Source: Labrys sp. WJW (GTDB lineage Bacteria; Pseudomonadota; Alphaproteobacteria; Rhizobiales; Labraceae). Taken from it: a stretch of 64,000 bases of DNA. The stretch is from NCBI RefSeq assembly GCF_001676615.1, contig NZ_LYXZ01000039.1:124001-188000 (forward strand), given 5' to 3'. The translations under genes were made by a program, and so were the position numbers. Below are positions 26,138 to 34,368 of this stretch, one piece after another. The notes beneath the pieces are model-generated. The model was not told where the DNA came from. It saw only the letters and a program-made list of their open reading frames with translations, and searched no databases. Position 1 is the first letter of the stretch, and each line of letters opens with the position of its first letter.

Positions 26138-26324
26138 GAGCGAGGATCTTCCTTCCAAGAGGCCTGCAGCCGGCACGCTTGGAGGTCCGGAAGGCGGGAG
26201 AGCCTCCGGCTAGGCCATTGCAGGGCACTTGGCAAGGCATTCGCGCCGTTGGAAGCGGCGTCGGCAAGGACTCAGGGGGGTTGTCGGACGATCCGCTCTT
26301 GGAAACGCTACGCCTGCAGATAAG

Positions 26325-26582
26325 GAGAGCGGACGGGGACGTCCATAGGCGCTAAGATAAGGCGAGAGGCGCGAAGCCGGCCCCCCCTTCGCCCCGTTTC
26401 CGGGGAGAAGGTAAGGATGAGGGGCGGCGCGACCTCACAAACTGACGCCGTCCGTAGCCCCTCACCTCCATCCTCTCCCCGTAAACGGGGCGAGGAGGCT
26501 CATATGTCGAGCTCGATCTCCAACCGCCTCATCTCGCCCAAACCCTTATCTTAGCGCCTATGGACGGGGACATTCGCGCTCC
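26325..26582. repeat. Nested inverted repeat between synthetase and TauE genes
   Basis: Outer arms at 26325-26362 and 26544-26582 share an exact core GTCCATAGGCGCTAAGATAA in opposite orientation. Inner arms at 26390-26425 and 26456-26492 contain CCCCGTTTCCGGGGAG and CTCCCCGTAAACGGGG. Outer ends (GGAGAGCGGAC and CGCGCTCC) resemble the GAGCGCGGAC repeats at 17117 and 56348. It follows the synthetase stop (26595) directly and probably terminates it. No transposase is present. Confidence 0.7.
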
Positions 26583-26594
26583 CAGGAGTGGAGC

Positions 26595-29500
26595 CTATTC
26601 GGCCGCCTCGGCCAGGACGGGATTGAGAGTGGCGTCCTCGGCTTCGGCGCTTGCCGCGGCGAGGGCTTGGGGTTGGGCCGGAATGCCGGTCCACACCGTC
26701 GAGGCCGGGAGCGCCTCGCCCTTCATGATCAGCGTCAGCAGCTCGACCTGGGCGAAGGGGCCGATCTCGGTGTCGTAGAGCACGGTTGCTCCGGTGCCCA
26801 CGGTGGCGCCCTCGCCGATGCGGATGCGGCCCACCTTCATAACCCGGTCCTCATAGAGGTGGGTCTGCGGGCAGGAACCCATGTTGAGCACGGCATGATC
26901 GCCGATCTCGGTGCAATCGAACTCGCAGATGTCGGTGGTGTTGATCCAGGTGCCCTTGCCGATCCTGGCGCCGAAGGGGCGCAGCAGCCAGGGCAGGAAG
27001 GGCGTGCCCCTGAGATAGTCGAGCAGCATCTTGCTGGCGAGGCCGCCATAGATCACCGCAACGCCTTCCGTGCGCATGGCCCACCAGGACCACATCGGCC
27101 GCATCATCGGCTTGTAGGTGCCGATCAGGAGCCATTTCACCGCGACGGCGGCCAGATACATCAGGCCGGAGATTGCCAGCCCGGCGACGAGGAAGATGCC
27201 GGTGGCGGCCAGCCAGGCGCCCTGCGAGATCACCGAGGCCAGGATGTCGGCGGTGATGTAGGCGGCGGCGATCAGCACCGCCGTCGGCAGCGAGGTGTGC
27301 AGCGTCTCGAACACCACACGCAGGAGCTTCATGCGGAAGGGAGGCGCATAGGTCGTGCCGGCGGCCGCCACCACCTTCTGGCGGGTCGGCATGGCGATGG
27401 GCGGGCTGCCGAGCCAGGTCTCGCCGCTACCCACCTTCAAGGAGTCGGGCAGACGCGACTTGATGCCGATCAAGGCATCGTCTTCGACCACCGAACCCTG
27501 CGACACCACCGAGGAATTGCCGAAGAAGCAGCGGTCGCCGGTCTTCAGGCGTTTGAGGATCATGCGGCCATTGCGGATTTCCTCGTCGCCGAAGATCGTC
27601 TCGTCGCCGATGAAATTGTCGCGGCCCATCTCGATCAGGTCGTAGCGCCCGGCAAAGCTGGCCGAGATCTCGGTGCCCTTGCCGATTTTGGCGCCCATCA
27701 TGCGGTACCAGTTGCGCATGAACACGGTGGCGTAGAGCGAGTTGAGTGTCTCCAGCAGGGATTCGGTGGACAGGCCGATCACCCATTTGCGGAAATAGAG
27801 CGAACCGAAGATCGAGTAGGAACCCTCGCGCACCTTGGGCAGCAGCAGCCAGCGCAGGGCCACCATCACCGCCATCGAGACCACGATCAGCGCGAGCGCT
27901 GCCGGCCAGGCCGCGACCGCTACCAGGCTCCAGGACAGAGGCTGATCGGGATCGGCGCCGAACAGGGTTTCGACTTCCGAGAACAGCGAGAAGGCCGGGA
28001 AGATCGGCAGGAGGCCGATGACCAGGCACAAATTGTAGGCGATGAAATAGCCCACTGCCTGGGTGGCGCGGCCAAGGCGGCCGAGGCGGGGATGTTCCGC
28101 CGGGTCGTCCTGCTCGGCGGGGCCGATTTCGGCGGCCGGAGCGCCTTCCCAATGGGTGCCCGGCGCCACCATCGTGCCGGGCGGCAGGGCGGTGAGGTCG
28201 CCGATCTCCGCACCGTCGCCGATGACGACGTCGCCGCCGATCACGCTGCCATTGCCGATGCGCGCGCCGGCGCCGATCTCGATGCGCCCGACATGGACCT
28301 CGTTGCCGATCACCTCGACATTGGCGAGCTTGAGCTTGGTGCCGAGGCTCGCGCGGTCGCCGATGGTGACGAGGTCGATGGCACCCTCCTCGAAATCGTC
28401 GATCATGGCGTCATCGCCGATGCGGGCGCCGAGGGCACGCAGATAGATGCGGATCAGCGGCGAGCCCTTGAGGAATTTCGGCGTGGTCAGCTGCACGACG
28501 CGCTGCATCAGCCAGATGCGGAAATAATAGGCCCCCCAGAGCGGGTAGACGCCGGGCCTGGTACGGCCGATCACCAGCCATTTCAGGCCGATCACCGCCA
28601 GCTTGATGGCCAAGTTCAGGAAGACATAGACCCCGCACAGCACGGCAAGCTCGGTCAGGATGGAAGCATTGTCGCCCACCAGCAGCATGCTGGCGAGCAG
28701 CAGGCCGATCCATTGCACCGAGACGAGGGCGACGATGAAGGGCAGCGTCACGGCCTGGGCCAGGCCGCACAGGAAGCGCCGGGCGAGCGGCACCGGTTCG
28801 AAGCTGCGGTCCGGCGGCGGCGCGGCCGCTGCAGCAGCCGCGCTCTCGTCCAGGGCCTTGGCGAGGTTGCGCAGAGTGCGATGGGTATAGAGGTCGCGGA
28901 TGGCGATGCCGGACAAAGCCGGCACGCGGCGAACCTCTGAGACGAAGCGCGCCGCCAGCAGCGAGTGGCCGCCGAGTTCGGTGAAGAAATCGGCCTCGAA
29001 GTCGACCGTCGGGGCGCGCAGCAAGTCCTGCGCCGCCTTGAGCAACTGGGCTTCGGTCCAGGAGCGCGGGGGCTCCTGCTCGCCGGCCGTGGCCTGGCGT
29101 TCCGGCACCGGCAGGGCGGAGAGGGCCTTGCGATCGACCTTGCCCGACGGCAGCACCGGCAGGGTGTCATGGAGCTGGAAGGCCGAAGGCAACATGTAGC
29201 GCGGGATCTTGGCAGCAAGGTCACGCTTGATGCGGTCGAGGTCAATCTCGCCCTGCGGCACCAGATGGGCGACCAGCGTATCGCCGGCCTCGCTCTGGTT
29301 GGCCGTCACCACCGCAGTGCGGATGGCGGGATCGGCGGCGAGCAGGCTTTCGATCTCGCCGAGCTCGATGCGATAGCCGCGGATCTTGACCTGGCTGTCG
29401 ATGCGGCCCTGGAAGACGATCCGGCCATCCGGCTTGAGGCTTACCGCATCGCCCGTGCGGTAGAGCACCGGGTCGGAGCCGTCCAAGGCAAACGGATTGG

Positions 29501-30656
29501 CGATGAACTTGGCCGCCGTCATTTCCGGCAGGTTGAGATAGCCCATGGCGACGCCGGGGCCGCCCACCAGCAATTCGCCGGTCTCGCCGGGCGCCAGCAG
29601 GTTGAGCTGGTCGTCGACGACATAGGCGGTGTAATTGGGGATCGGGCGCCCGATCGTGACGTCGTCGCCGGCTTCCAGCTCGGTCGAGGTCGCCACCACC
29701 GTGGTCTCGGTGGGGCCATAGGTGTTGAGGAGCCGCCGGCCGGGCCGGGCGAAGCGGGCGACCAGAGCGGGCGGGCAGGCTTCGCCGCCCAGGATGATGG
29801 TGTTCAGCCCAGCGACGTCCCGGCTGAACATGGACAGCAGGGTCGGCACCGTGTCGATCACGGTGATGCCCTCGGCCTCGAGCATCTGGGGCAGGGCGTC
29901 GATGTCCTGCAGCACGGCGGCGCCGGCGATCTTCAGCGTGGCGCCGACCATATAGGGAATGAAGATCTCTTCGAGCGAGAGGTCGAAGGCGATCGAGGCC
30001 TGCTGGAGCACCACGTCATCAGCCGTGATGCGCAGGCGTTCGTTGCCGGCGCGCAGATAGTGGCAGATGTTGCGATGGGAAACCTTGATGCCCTTGGGCT
30101 TGCCGCTGGTGCCGGAGGTATAGATGGCATAGGCCGCATCGGTCAGCGCCGGCGCCTGGCCGGCGGGGACGTCGCGGCGCGGATCGGCCAGCAGCGTCTC
30201 GATCGTCACCGTCTCGGCCTCGACGGCGGCATATTTCTCGGCCTGCGGCGCATGCGAGATCAGAAGGCCCGCACCAGCGTCGACAAGGCTCGCCGTCACC
30301 CGCTCGGGCGGAATGTCGGCATCGAAGGGAATGAAGCTGGCGCCGGTCTTGATCAGGCCGAGCAATGCCACATGCAGGTCAATCGAGCGCTGGAACCAGA
30401 GGCCGACGAACATGCCGGCGCCGACGCCGCGACGGGAGAGAGCGGCCGCGACCCGATCGGAGCGCTCATCGAGCTCGCGATAGGTCAGGCGCTCTCCGCT
30501 GCCGATGGCACCGAGGGCCTGCTTGTCGGGAAAGGCCGCGGCGGACGCCTTGAAGATCGTCGCCAGGGTTTCGTCGCGGAGAAGGTCGGGACGCTGCTCG
30601 CCGCGAACCACGGCGAGGGGCCCGGCGGCATTTACTGGTACGGGAAAAGACAACAC
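26595..30656 (-). CDS. Pls/PosA-like membrane-bound single-module non-ribosomal peptide synthetase
   Basis: About 1353 residues. An adenylation domain (about 25-510) has YTSGTSGKPKG, FDLSLEEIF, NTYGPTE, YRTGD, GRIDSQVKIRGYRIELGEIE and PSGKVDRKAL. A carrier domain follows with FFTELGGHSLLAARF (Ser about 565). Next are three pairs of membrane helices (about 630-705, 870-945, 1120-1190), each followed by a hexapeptide-repeat beta-helix domain (about 740-840, 985-1100, 1235-1335). This is the architecture of epsilon-poly-lysine synthetase and relatives, which make isopeptide-linked cationic homopolymers. The A4 motif has the amino-binding Asp (FDLS) and a Glu three residues after the FDL (LSLEE), suiting a basic substrate, but the substrate is inference. 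The GTG at 30656 has GAAGGA 6 bases upstream; a TTG at 30695 is possible. No degrading enzyme is adjacent. Confidence 0.88.
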   Translation of the reverse strand: MLSFPVPVNAAGPLAVVRGEQRPDLLRDETLATIFKASAAAFPDKQALGAIGSGERLTYRELDERSDRVAAALSRRGVGAGMFVGLWFQRSIDLHVALLGLIKTGASFIPFDADIPPERVTASLVDAGAGLLISHAPQAEKYAAVEAETVTIETLLADPRRDVPAGQAPALTDAAYAIYTSGTSGKPKGIKVSHRNICHYLRAGNERLRITADDVVLQQASIAFDLSLEEIFIPYMVGATLKIAGAAVLQDIDALPQMLEAEGITVIDTVPTLLSMFSRDVAGLNTIILGGEACPPALVARFARPGRRLLNTYGPTETTVVATSTELEAGDDVTIGRPIPNYTAYVVDDQLNLLAPGETGELLVGGPGVAMGYLNLPEMTAAKFIANPFALDGSDPVLYRTGDAVSLKPDGRIVFQGRIDSQVKIRGYRIELGEIESLLAADPAIRTAVVTANQSEAGDTLVAHLVPQGEIDLDRIKRDLAAKIPRYMLPSAFQLHDTLPVLPSGKVDRKALSALPVPERQATAGEQEPPRSWTEAQLLKAAQDLLRAPTVDFEADFFTELGGHSLLAARFVSEVRRVPALSGIAIRDLYTHRTLRNLAKALDESAAAAAAAPPPDRSFEPVPLARRFLCGLAQAVTLPFIVALVSVQWIGLLLASMLLVGDNASILTELAVLCGVYVFLNLAIKLAVIGLKWLVIGRTRPGVYPLWGAYYFRIWLMQRVVQLTTPKFLKGSPLIRIYLRALGARIGDDAMIDDFEEGAIDLVTIGDRASLGTKLKLANVEVIGNEVHVGRIEIGAGARIGNGSVIGGDVVIGDGAEIGDLTALPPGTMVAPGTHWEGAPAAEIGPAEQDDPAEHPRLGRLGRATQAVGYFIAYNLCLVIGLLPIFPAFSLFSEVETLFGADPDQPLSWSLVAVAAWPAALALIVVSMAVMVALRWLLLPKVREGSYSIFGSLYFRKWVIGLSTESLLETLNSLYATVFMRNWYRMMGAKIGKGTEISASFAGRYDLIEMGRDNFIGDETIFGDEEIRNGRMILKRLKTGDRCFFGNSSVVSQGSVVEDDALIGIKSRLPDSLKVGSGETWLGSPPIAMPTRQKVVAAAGTTYAPPFRMKLLRVVFETLHTSLPTAVLIAAAYITADILASVISQGAWLAATGIFLVAGLAISGLMYLAAVAVKWLLIGTYKPMMRPMWSWWAMRTEGVAVIYGGLASKMLLDYLRGTPFLPWLLRPFGARIGKGTWINTTDICEFDCTEIGDHAVLNMGSCPQTHLYEDRVMKVGRIRIGEGATVGTGATVLYDTEIGPFAQVELLTLIMKGEALPASTVWTGIPAQPQALAAASAEAEDATLNPVLAEAAE

Positions 30657-30885
30657 ACGCGTAATCCTTCGGCCGGCGATTCGGATGGTGGCCAAAATCG
30701 TTTCCAGCTATTCTAGCGAGGTGCGCGTTGCGAGCGTCTGACAGCGCCTGCAAGCCAATTGCAAGCTTGGTTTCGGTAGACTGTGAAGCAAGACTATCGA
30801 AAGCAACCTGCAAGTGACCCAACAGTTGCGGAATACCCGGCGAGGCCCGTCGGGAGCCTTGCCAGCTATCCTGCTTAGGAGATTC
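30657..30885. promoter_or_regulatory. Divergent promoter region, synthetase / PepSY-FeuPQ-like operon
   Basis: 229 bp between divergent starts. It contains CAAGC/GCTTG dyad elements around 30750-30770 (CCAATTGCAAGCTTGG) and further CAAGC- or GCAAG-like words, but no operator I can assign. The new two-component system is the obvious candidate regulator of both sides. Confidence 0.4.
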
Positions 30886-31221
30886 ATGACGGCTTTTAAC
30901 GCCAGGTCTTTTAGCGTGAGGTCCAGCGCCTGTGCCGGACTGTTGCTGACAATCGCTTGCTTCATGCCGCCGCTTGAAGCGGCGATGGCCGGCCCTGCTC
31001 ATCACGGCCAGCCCAGCGGCGTGTTGATCCGCCGCCCGGGGGCACATTCGTTCAAGGATATTTCGGCCGCGGTTGCCCGCGAGGTGCCGGGACGCATCCT
31101 GCGCGTGCGCGAACTGCGGCGCGGGGGGCGCCTGCTCTACATGGTCCGCGTTCTCAGACCGGACGGCAAGAGGCGCGACGTGCTCGTCGATGCGGTGACA
31201 CTGGCCTTGGTCGATAAATAG
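30886..31221 (+). CDS. Small exported PepSY-like protein (FeuN-type position)
   Basis: 111 residues from ATG 30886, preceded by TTAGGAG. A signal peptide is at about 1-35 (SACAGLLLTIACFMPPLEAA). The mature domain ISAAVAREVPGRILRVRELRRGGRLLYMVRVLRPDGKRRDVLVDAVTLALV is a PepSY-type beta-alpha-beta repeat. Small periplasmic PepSY proteins before FeuP/FeuQ-like systems (FeuN in Sinorhizobium) restrain the sensor kinase. That role is inferred from position and size. Confidence 0.75.
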   Translation: MTAFNARSFSVRSSACAGLLLTIACFMPPLEAAMAGPAHHGQPSGVLIRRPGAHSFKDISAAVAREVPGRILRVRELRRGGRLLYMVRVLRPDGKRRDVLVDAVTLALVDK

Positions 31222-31297
31222 GCCTAATGTCCGGCCCGGCTCGACGACCCGTTTCCTCGCCCGGCCGTGTCAGCCCATGAGATCCTAGCCCCGTACC

Positions 31298-31963
31298 ATG
31301 CGCATCCTGGTCGCCGAAGACGAACGAGCCATCGTCGACGATATTCGTCGCAGTCTCGAAGCCCAGCAATATATCGTGGTGACGGTGTTCGACGGCGAGG
31401 AAGCCCTCTTTGCCGGCGAGAACGAGCATTTCGACCTGGTTATCCTCGACCTCGGCCTGCCCAAGCTTGATGGGCTGACGGTGCTCAGGCGCTGGCGCCT
31501 GGCGCGGCGCGGCATGCCCGTGCTCATCCTGACCGCGCGCGATGATTGGCGCGACAAGGTCGACGGCATGGATTCGGGGGCCGACGACTATTTGACCAAG
31601 CCCTTCCGCATGGAGGAACTGCTGGCGCGCGTCCGCGCCTTGGTCCGCCGCGCCTCCGGCCAGTCCTCCCCCGTGCTGTCGAACGGCGTGCTGGAACTCG
31701 ACACGCGCCAGCGCGCCGTCTCCTTCTATGGCAGCCCGGTGCAGGTGACGCCGCTGGAATATCGCTTGCTTGCCTATCTCCTGCACAATGCCGGTACCGT
31801 GATGTCGCAGTCCCAGATCACGGATTCGATCTACGACCAGGACGTGGAACATGATTCCAATGCCCTCGAAGTCGTGGTCGCCCGTCTGAGGCGCAAACTC
31901 GACAACAGCGTGATCGAGACGCGCCGCGGCCAGGGCTACGTCATCCCGGCCGAGCCTCAGTGA
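31298..31963 (+). CDS. OmpR/PhoP-family response regulator (FeuP-like)
   Basis: 221 residues. The receiver domain has acidic EDE near the N-terminus, phospho-acceptor D51 (VILDLGLPKLDG), T in LTARD and K in YLTKPF. The C-terminal winged helix (VTPLEYRLLAYLLHNAGTVMSQSQITDSIYDQDVEHDSNALEVVVARLRRKL) binds DNA. MPVLILTARDDWRDKVDGMDSGADDY and the YDQDVEHDSN loop resemble FeuP of rhizobia, which regulates cyclic-glucan export and envelope adaptation. Its stop overlaps the kinase start (GTGA). Confidence 0.92.
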   Translation: MRILVAEDERAIVDDIRRSLEAQQYIVVTVFDGEEALFAGENEHFDLVILDLGLPKLDGLTVLRRWRLARRGMPVLILTARDDWRDKVDGMDSGADDYLTKPFRMEELLARVRALVRRASGQSSPVLSNGVLELDTRQRAVSFYGSPVQVTPLEYRLLAYLLHNAGTVMSQSQITDSIYDQDVEHDSNALEVVVARLRRKLDNSVIETRRGQGYVIPAEPQ

Positions 31964-33384
31964 CCGTGACCTCCTTCTCCCTCAGGCGGCGCATGCTGCT
32001 CGGCTCGGTGGTGGCGATCGTCATCGCCACCATCCTGGCCGGCATCGGCATCGATGCCATCTCGGGCCTGGCGATCCGGGCGCTCGAACTGTCGGAGATC
32101 GAGGATGAGATGCGCCTCCTGCTCGGCAGCATCGAGGTCAATGCCTCCAACCAGCTCACCATCGACGAGGGGCCGCAGGATCCGCGCTTCGAATTGCCCA
32201 ATGGCGGGCTCTATTGGCAGGTCGGGCGCGGCGGCAATGTCGAGCTGCGCTCGCAGTCGCTATGGGATCAGGGGCTGCCCTGGTTGCAGGCAACGGCGGC
32301 CAAGGGCGGCGGCAAGGTCAATGATCTCGTCGGGCCGAATGGCAGCCAGCTGCTGGCGGTCGAACGCTCGATCGTCATCTCGACCGCGAGCGGCGACCAG
32401 ACCGTCAATGCCCTGATCGCGCTCGACAATGCCCAGCTCTCGCCGGTGAAATGGCGCTTCTTCTATGCGATGGCGCCCTCGCTCGCCGTGCTGATGGCGG
32501 CGCTGCTCGGGGCGGTGATCGCCTTCCTGCGCTACGGCTTCCGCCCGCTCGACAAGCTCAGCGTCGAATTGCTGTCGCTGCGCAGCCGTCCGGCCCGCAA
32601 GATCAGCGGGCGCTATCCCGACGAGATCCAGCCTTTGATCGACAATCTCAATGCGCTGATCGCTTCCCGAGAGGCGCAGCTCATCGAGGCGCGCAGCCGG
32701 GCCGGTGATCTCGCCCACGGCCTGAAGACGCCGCTTGCCGTGCTGGAAGCCACGGCGCGTTCCCTGGCCGATGGCGGGCAGGTGACCGCGGCCAATGCCA
32801 TCCGCGACGAGGTCTGGCGCATGGATGCCCAGGTCAAGCGGACCCTGGCGGAGGCGCGGGCGAGTCTCGCAGCGGCGCAATTGTCCGGACGCGTCGATAC
32901 CCATGCCGTGCTGTCCAAGCTGGTCTCGACCATGCACAAGCTCTCGCGCGACAAGGACATGAGGTTCGGCCTCGAGGCCCCGCAGGGCGTCGTGATCGCC
33001 ATGGATGAGAGCGACTTCACCAATATTGCCGGCAACCTGCTGGACAATGCCCGCAAATGGGGAAACTCCCAGGCAAGGGTACGCCTGACGGCCGAGACGG
33101 CCTCGCCCGTGATTGTCCTGTCGATCGAGGATGACGGGCCCGGCCTGCCGCCCGATGCCGAAAAGTCATTCATCGAGCGGGGCAAGCGCCTCGATGAAAG
33201 CGTGCGCGGCACCGGCTTCGGCCTTGCCATCGCCAAGGACATCATCGAGGCCTATGGCGGCGAACTCCACATCGCCAGGTCGGGTCTTGGTGGCCTCGGC
33301 GTCGAAGTGCACCTGCCCAAGCGGTTGATCGTCACCGATGCGGGCGATGACGCCGCCGCCGGCGAAGGGCGACCCTCGGCCTGA
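31960..33384 (+). CDS. Sensor histidine kinase (FeuQ/PhoQ-like)
   Basis: 474 residues: helix one at about 12-32, a periplasmic domain of about 130 residues (33-165), helix two at about 168-190, a HAMP-like linker, the phospho-acceptor motif GDLAHGLKTPLAVLEATARS (H253), the N box NIAGNLLDNARKWG, G1 EDDGPGLP and G2 GTGFGLAIAKDIIEAYGG. The HGLKTPLAVL form is typical of PhoQ/FeuQ kinases. The GTG start at 31960 overlaps the regulator stop, so the two are translationally coupled. The signal is unknown; envelope stress is an inference from family and from the PepSY partner. Confidence 0.92.
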   Translation: MTVTSFSLRRRMLLGSVVAIVIATILAGIGIDAISGLAIRALELSEIEDEMRLLLGSIEVNASNQLTIDEGPQDPRFELPNGGLYWQVGRGGNVELRSQSLWDQGLPWLQATAAKGGGKVNDLVGPNGSQLLAVERSIVISTASGDQTVNALIALDNAQLSPVKWRFFYAMAPSLAVLMAALLGAVIAFLRYGFRPLDKLSVELLSLRSRPARKISGRYPDEIQPLIDNLNALIASREAQLIEARSRAGDLAHGLKTPLAVLEATARSLADGGQVTAANAIRDEVWRMDAQVKRTLAEARASLAAAQLSGRVDTHAVLSKLVSTMHKLSRDKDMRFGLEAPQGVVIAMDESDFTNIAGNLLDNARKWGNSQARVRLTAETASPVIVLSIEDDGPGLPPDAEKSFIERGKRLDESVRGTGFGLAIAKDIIEAYGGELHIARSGLGGLGVEVHLPKRLIVTDAGDDAAAGEGRPSA

Positions 33385-33401
33385 GGCCCGGTTGTTGCTG
33401 C

Positions 33402-33947
33402 TCACAATGCGAGACGCATCACCTGGCGACGCGACCCGGCCTTGCCGGCGGGAAAGAAGCCGCGCCCTGCGAACAATTTGACGAAACCCATGAAACGGTA
33501 GCTGGGCGAGCCGGGATCGACCGGATAGGCTTCGACCGCCTGCGCGCCCTGGCCGCGGGAATAGGCGATGGCGCCATCGAGCAAGGCGCGGGACAGGCCG
33601 GCCTTGCGGTGGTCGCGTCGCACGAAGAAGCAGGTGATCGACCAGATGCCTGCCTCCCCGTCGTCCTGGTTGGGCGAGAGCCTGAGGAAGCTCTCGCGCG
33701 GAGCCACGGAGCACCAGCCGACGGGCTCGCTGTCGAGATAGCCGAGAAGCCCGATCGGCGTGCCGGTTCTGACCCGGTGGTGGAGCGCCTGCTTGCGGGC
33801 GGCGTTGTCGGCCGAACCCCGTTCTTCCATGGGGCGCCAGGCCATGCACCAGCAATATTTCGGCGCGCCCCAGCCTTCGAACAGCGCCTCGAAATCGGAC
33901 CAATTGGCCGCGGTGACGGGCCGGGCAGCGAATGTCGGAGCGATCAT
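33402..33947 (-). CDS. GNAT family N-acetyltransferase
   Basis: About 181 residues: WSDFEALFEGWGAPKYCWCMAWRPM, then PIGLLGYLDSEPVGWCSVAPRESF, WSITCFFVRRDHRKAGLSRALLDGAIAYSRGQGAQAVEAYPVD and SYRFMGFVKLFAGRGFFPAG. The R/Q-x-x-G/A acetyl-CoA loop is seen as RRDHRKAGLSRAL. The substrate is unknown. ATG 33947 is preferred on family length; ATG 33989 and 34073 are in frame further upstream. It is convergent with the kinase (17-bp gap) and divergent from the ABC operon. Confidence 0.82.
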   Translation of the reverse strand: MIAPTFAARPVTAANWSDFEALFEGWGAPKYCWCMAWRPMEERGSADNAARKQALHHRVRTGTPIGLLGYLDSEPVGWCSVAPRESFLRLSPNQDDGEAGIWSITCFFVRRDHRKAGLSRALLDGAIAYSRGQGAQAVEAYPVDPGSPSYRFMGFVKLFAGRGFFPAGKAGSRRQVMRLAL

Positions 33948-34119
33948 CCCGGCTGCCCCCTGATTGTCCGCGGCGCTGGCTTCGCCCATGCCCGGATCCG
34001 TGCCGTCCAGTCTCCGGCATTTGGGGCGATGATGCCAGCCGTGATTTTGGATGCCGAGCCGGCGAACCGTCATATGGCTGTCACCTCGAAACGGCAGGGA
34101 TAAAACGTGGCCTTATTTC

Positions 34120-34133
34120 TGCACAGCTGTGCA
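34120..34133. promoter_or_regulatory. Palindrome TGCACAGCTGTGCA, site 1
   Basis: A perfect 14-bp palindrome identical to the core of site 2, whose first base is 143 bp further on. It lies between the GNAT gene and the ABC operon, 236 bp upstream of the ATPase start. Two identical sites at this distance suggest one dimeric repressor, possibly with looping. Confidence 0.55.
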
Positions 34134-34233
34134 AGAGAGGTTGGCCCGTCAGTAAATCCGTTTTCGTACCGTGGGAGCGGATTCCAACCACTCAGGATCG
34201 AGCAGGCGATTGCGATGGAATGGCTCTGCGCTA

Positions 34234-34278
34234 TTGACAGGAGTTTCGGGCAGAGCGAGCATTGCACAGCTGTGCAAT
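34234..34278 (+). promoter_or_regulatory. Putative promoter with overlapping palindrome, site 2
   Basis: TTGACA at 34234-34239 is followed after 17 bases by GAGCAT (34257-34262, weak -10). An 18-bp perfect palindrome ATTGCACAGCTGTGCAAT at 34261-34278 would cover the transcription start. This layout suits repression of the ABC operon starting at 34369. The cognate regulator is not encoded next to it. Confidence 0.5.
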
Positions 34279-34368
34279 CAGACATGGCGATGAGGAAACG
34301 AGAAGGGACGGCACCTCGGGCTGCAGGCATCCTGCCCGACCCGGGTTCTGCCCGCGGGAGGGTGTGCC

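Noticed and set aside
26667..28940. 757-residue plus-strand frame opposite the synthetase
   Set aside because: The His/Asp/Gly-rich composition is the antisense of beta-helix repeats. The minus-strand protein has clear domains.
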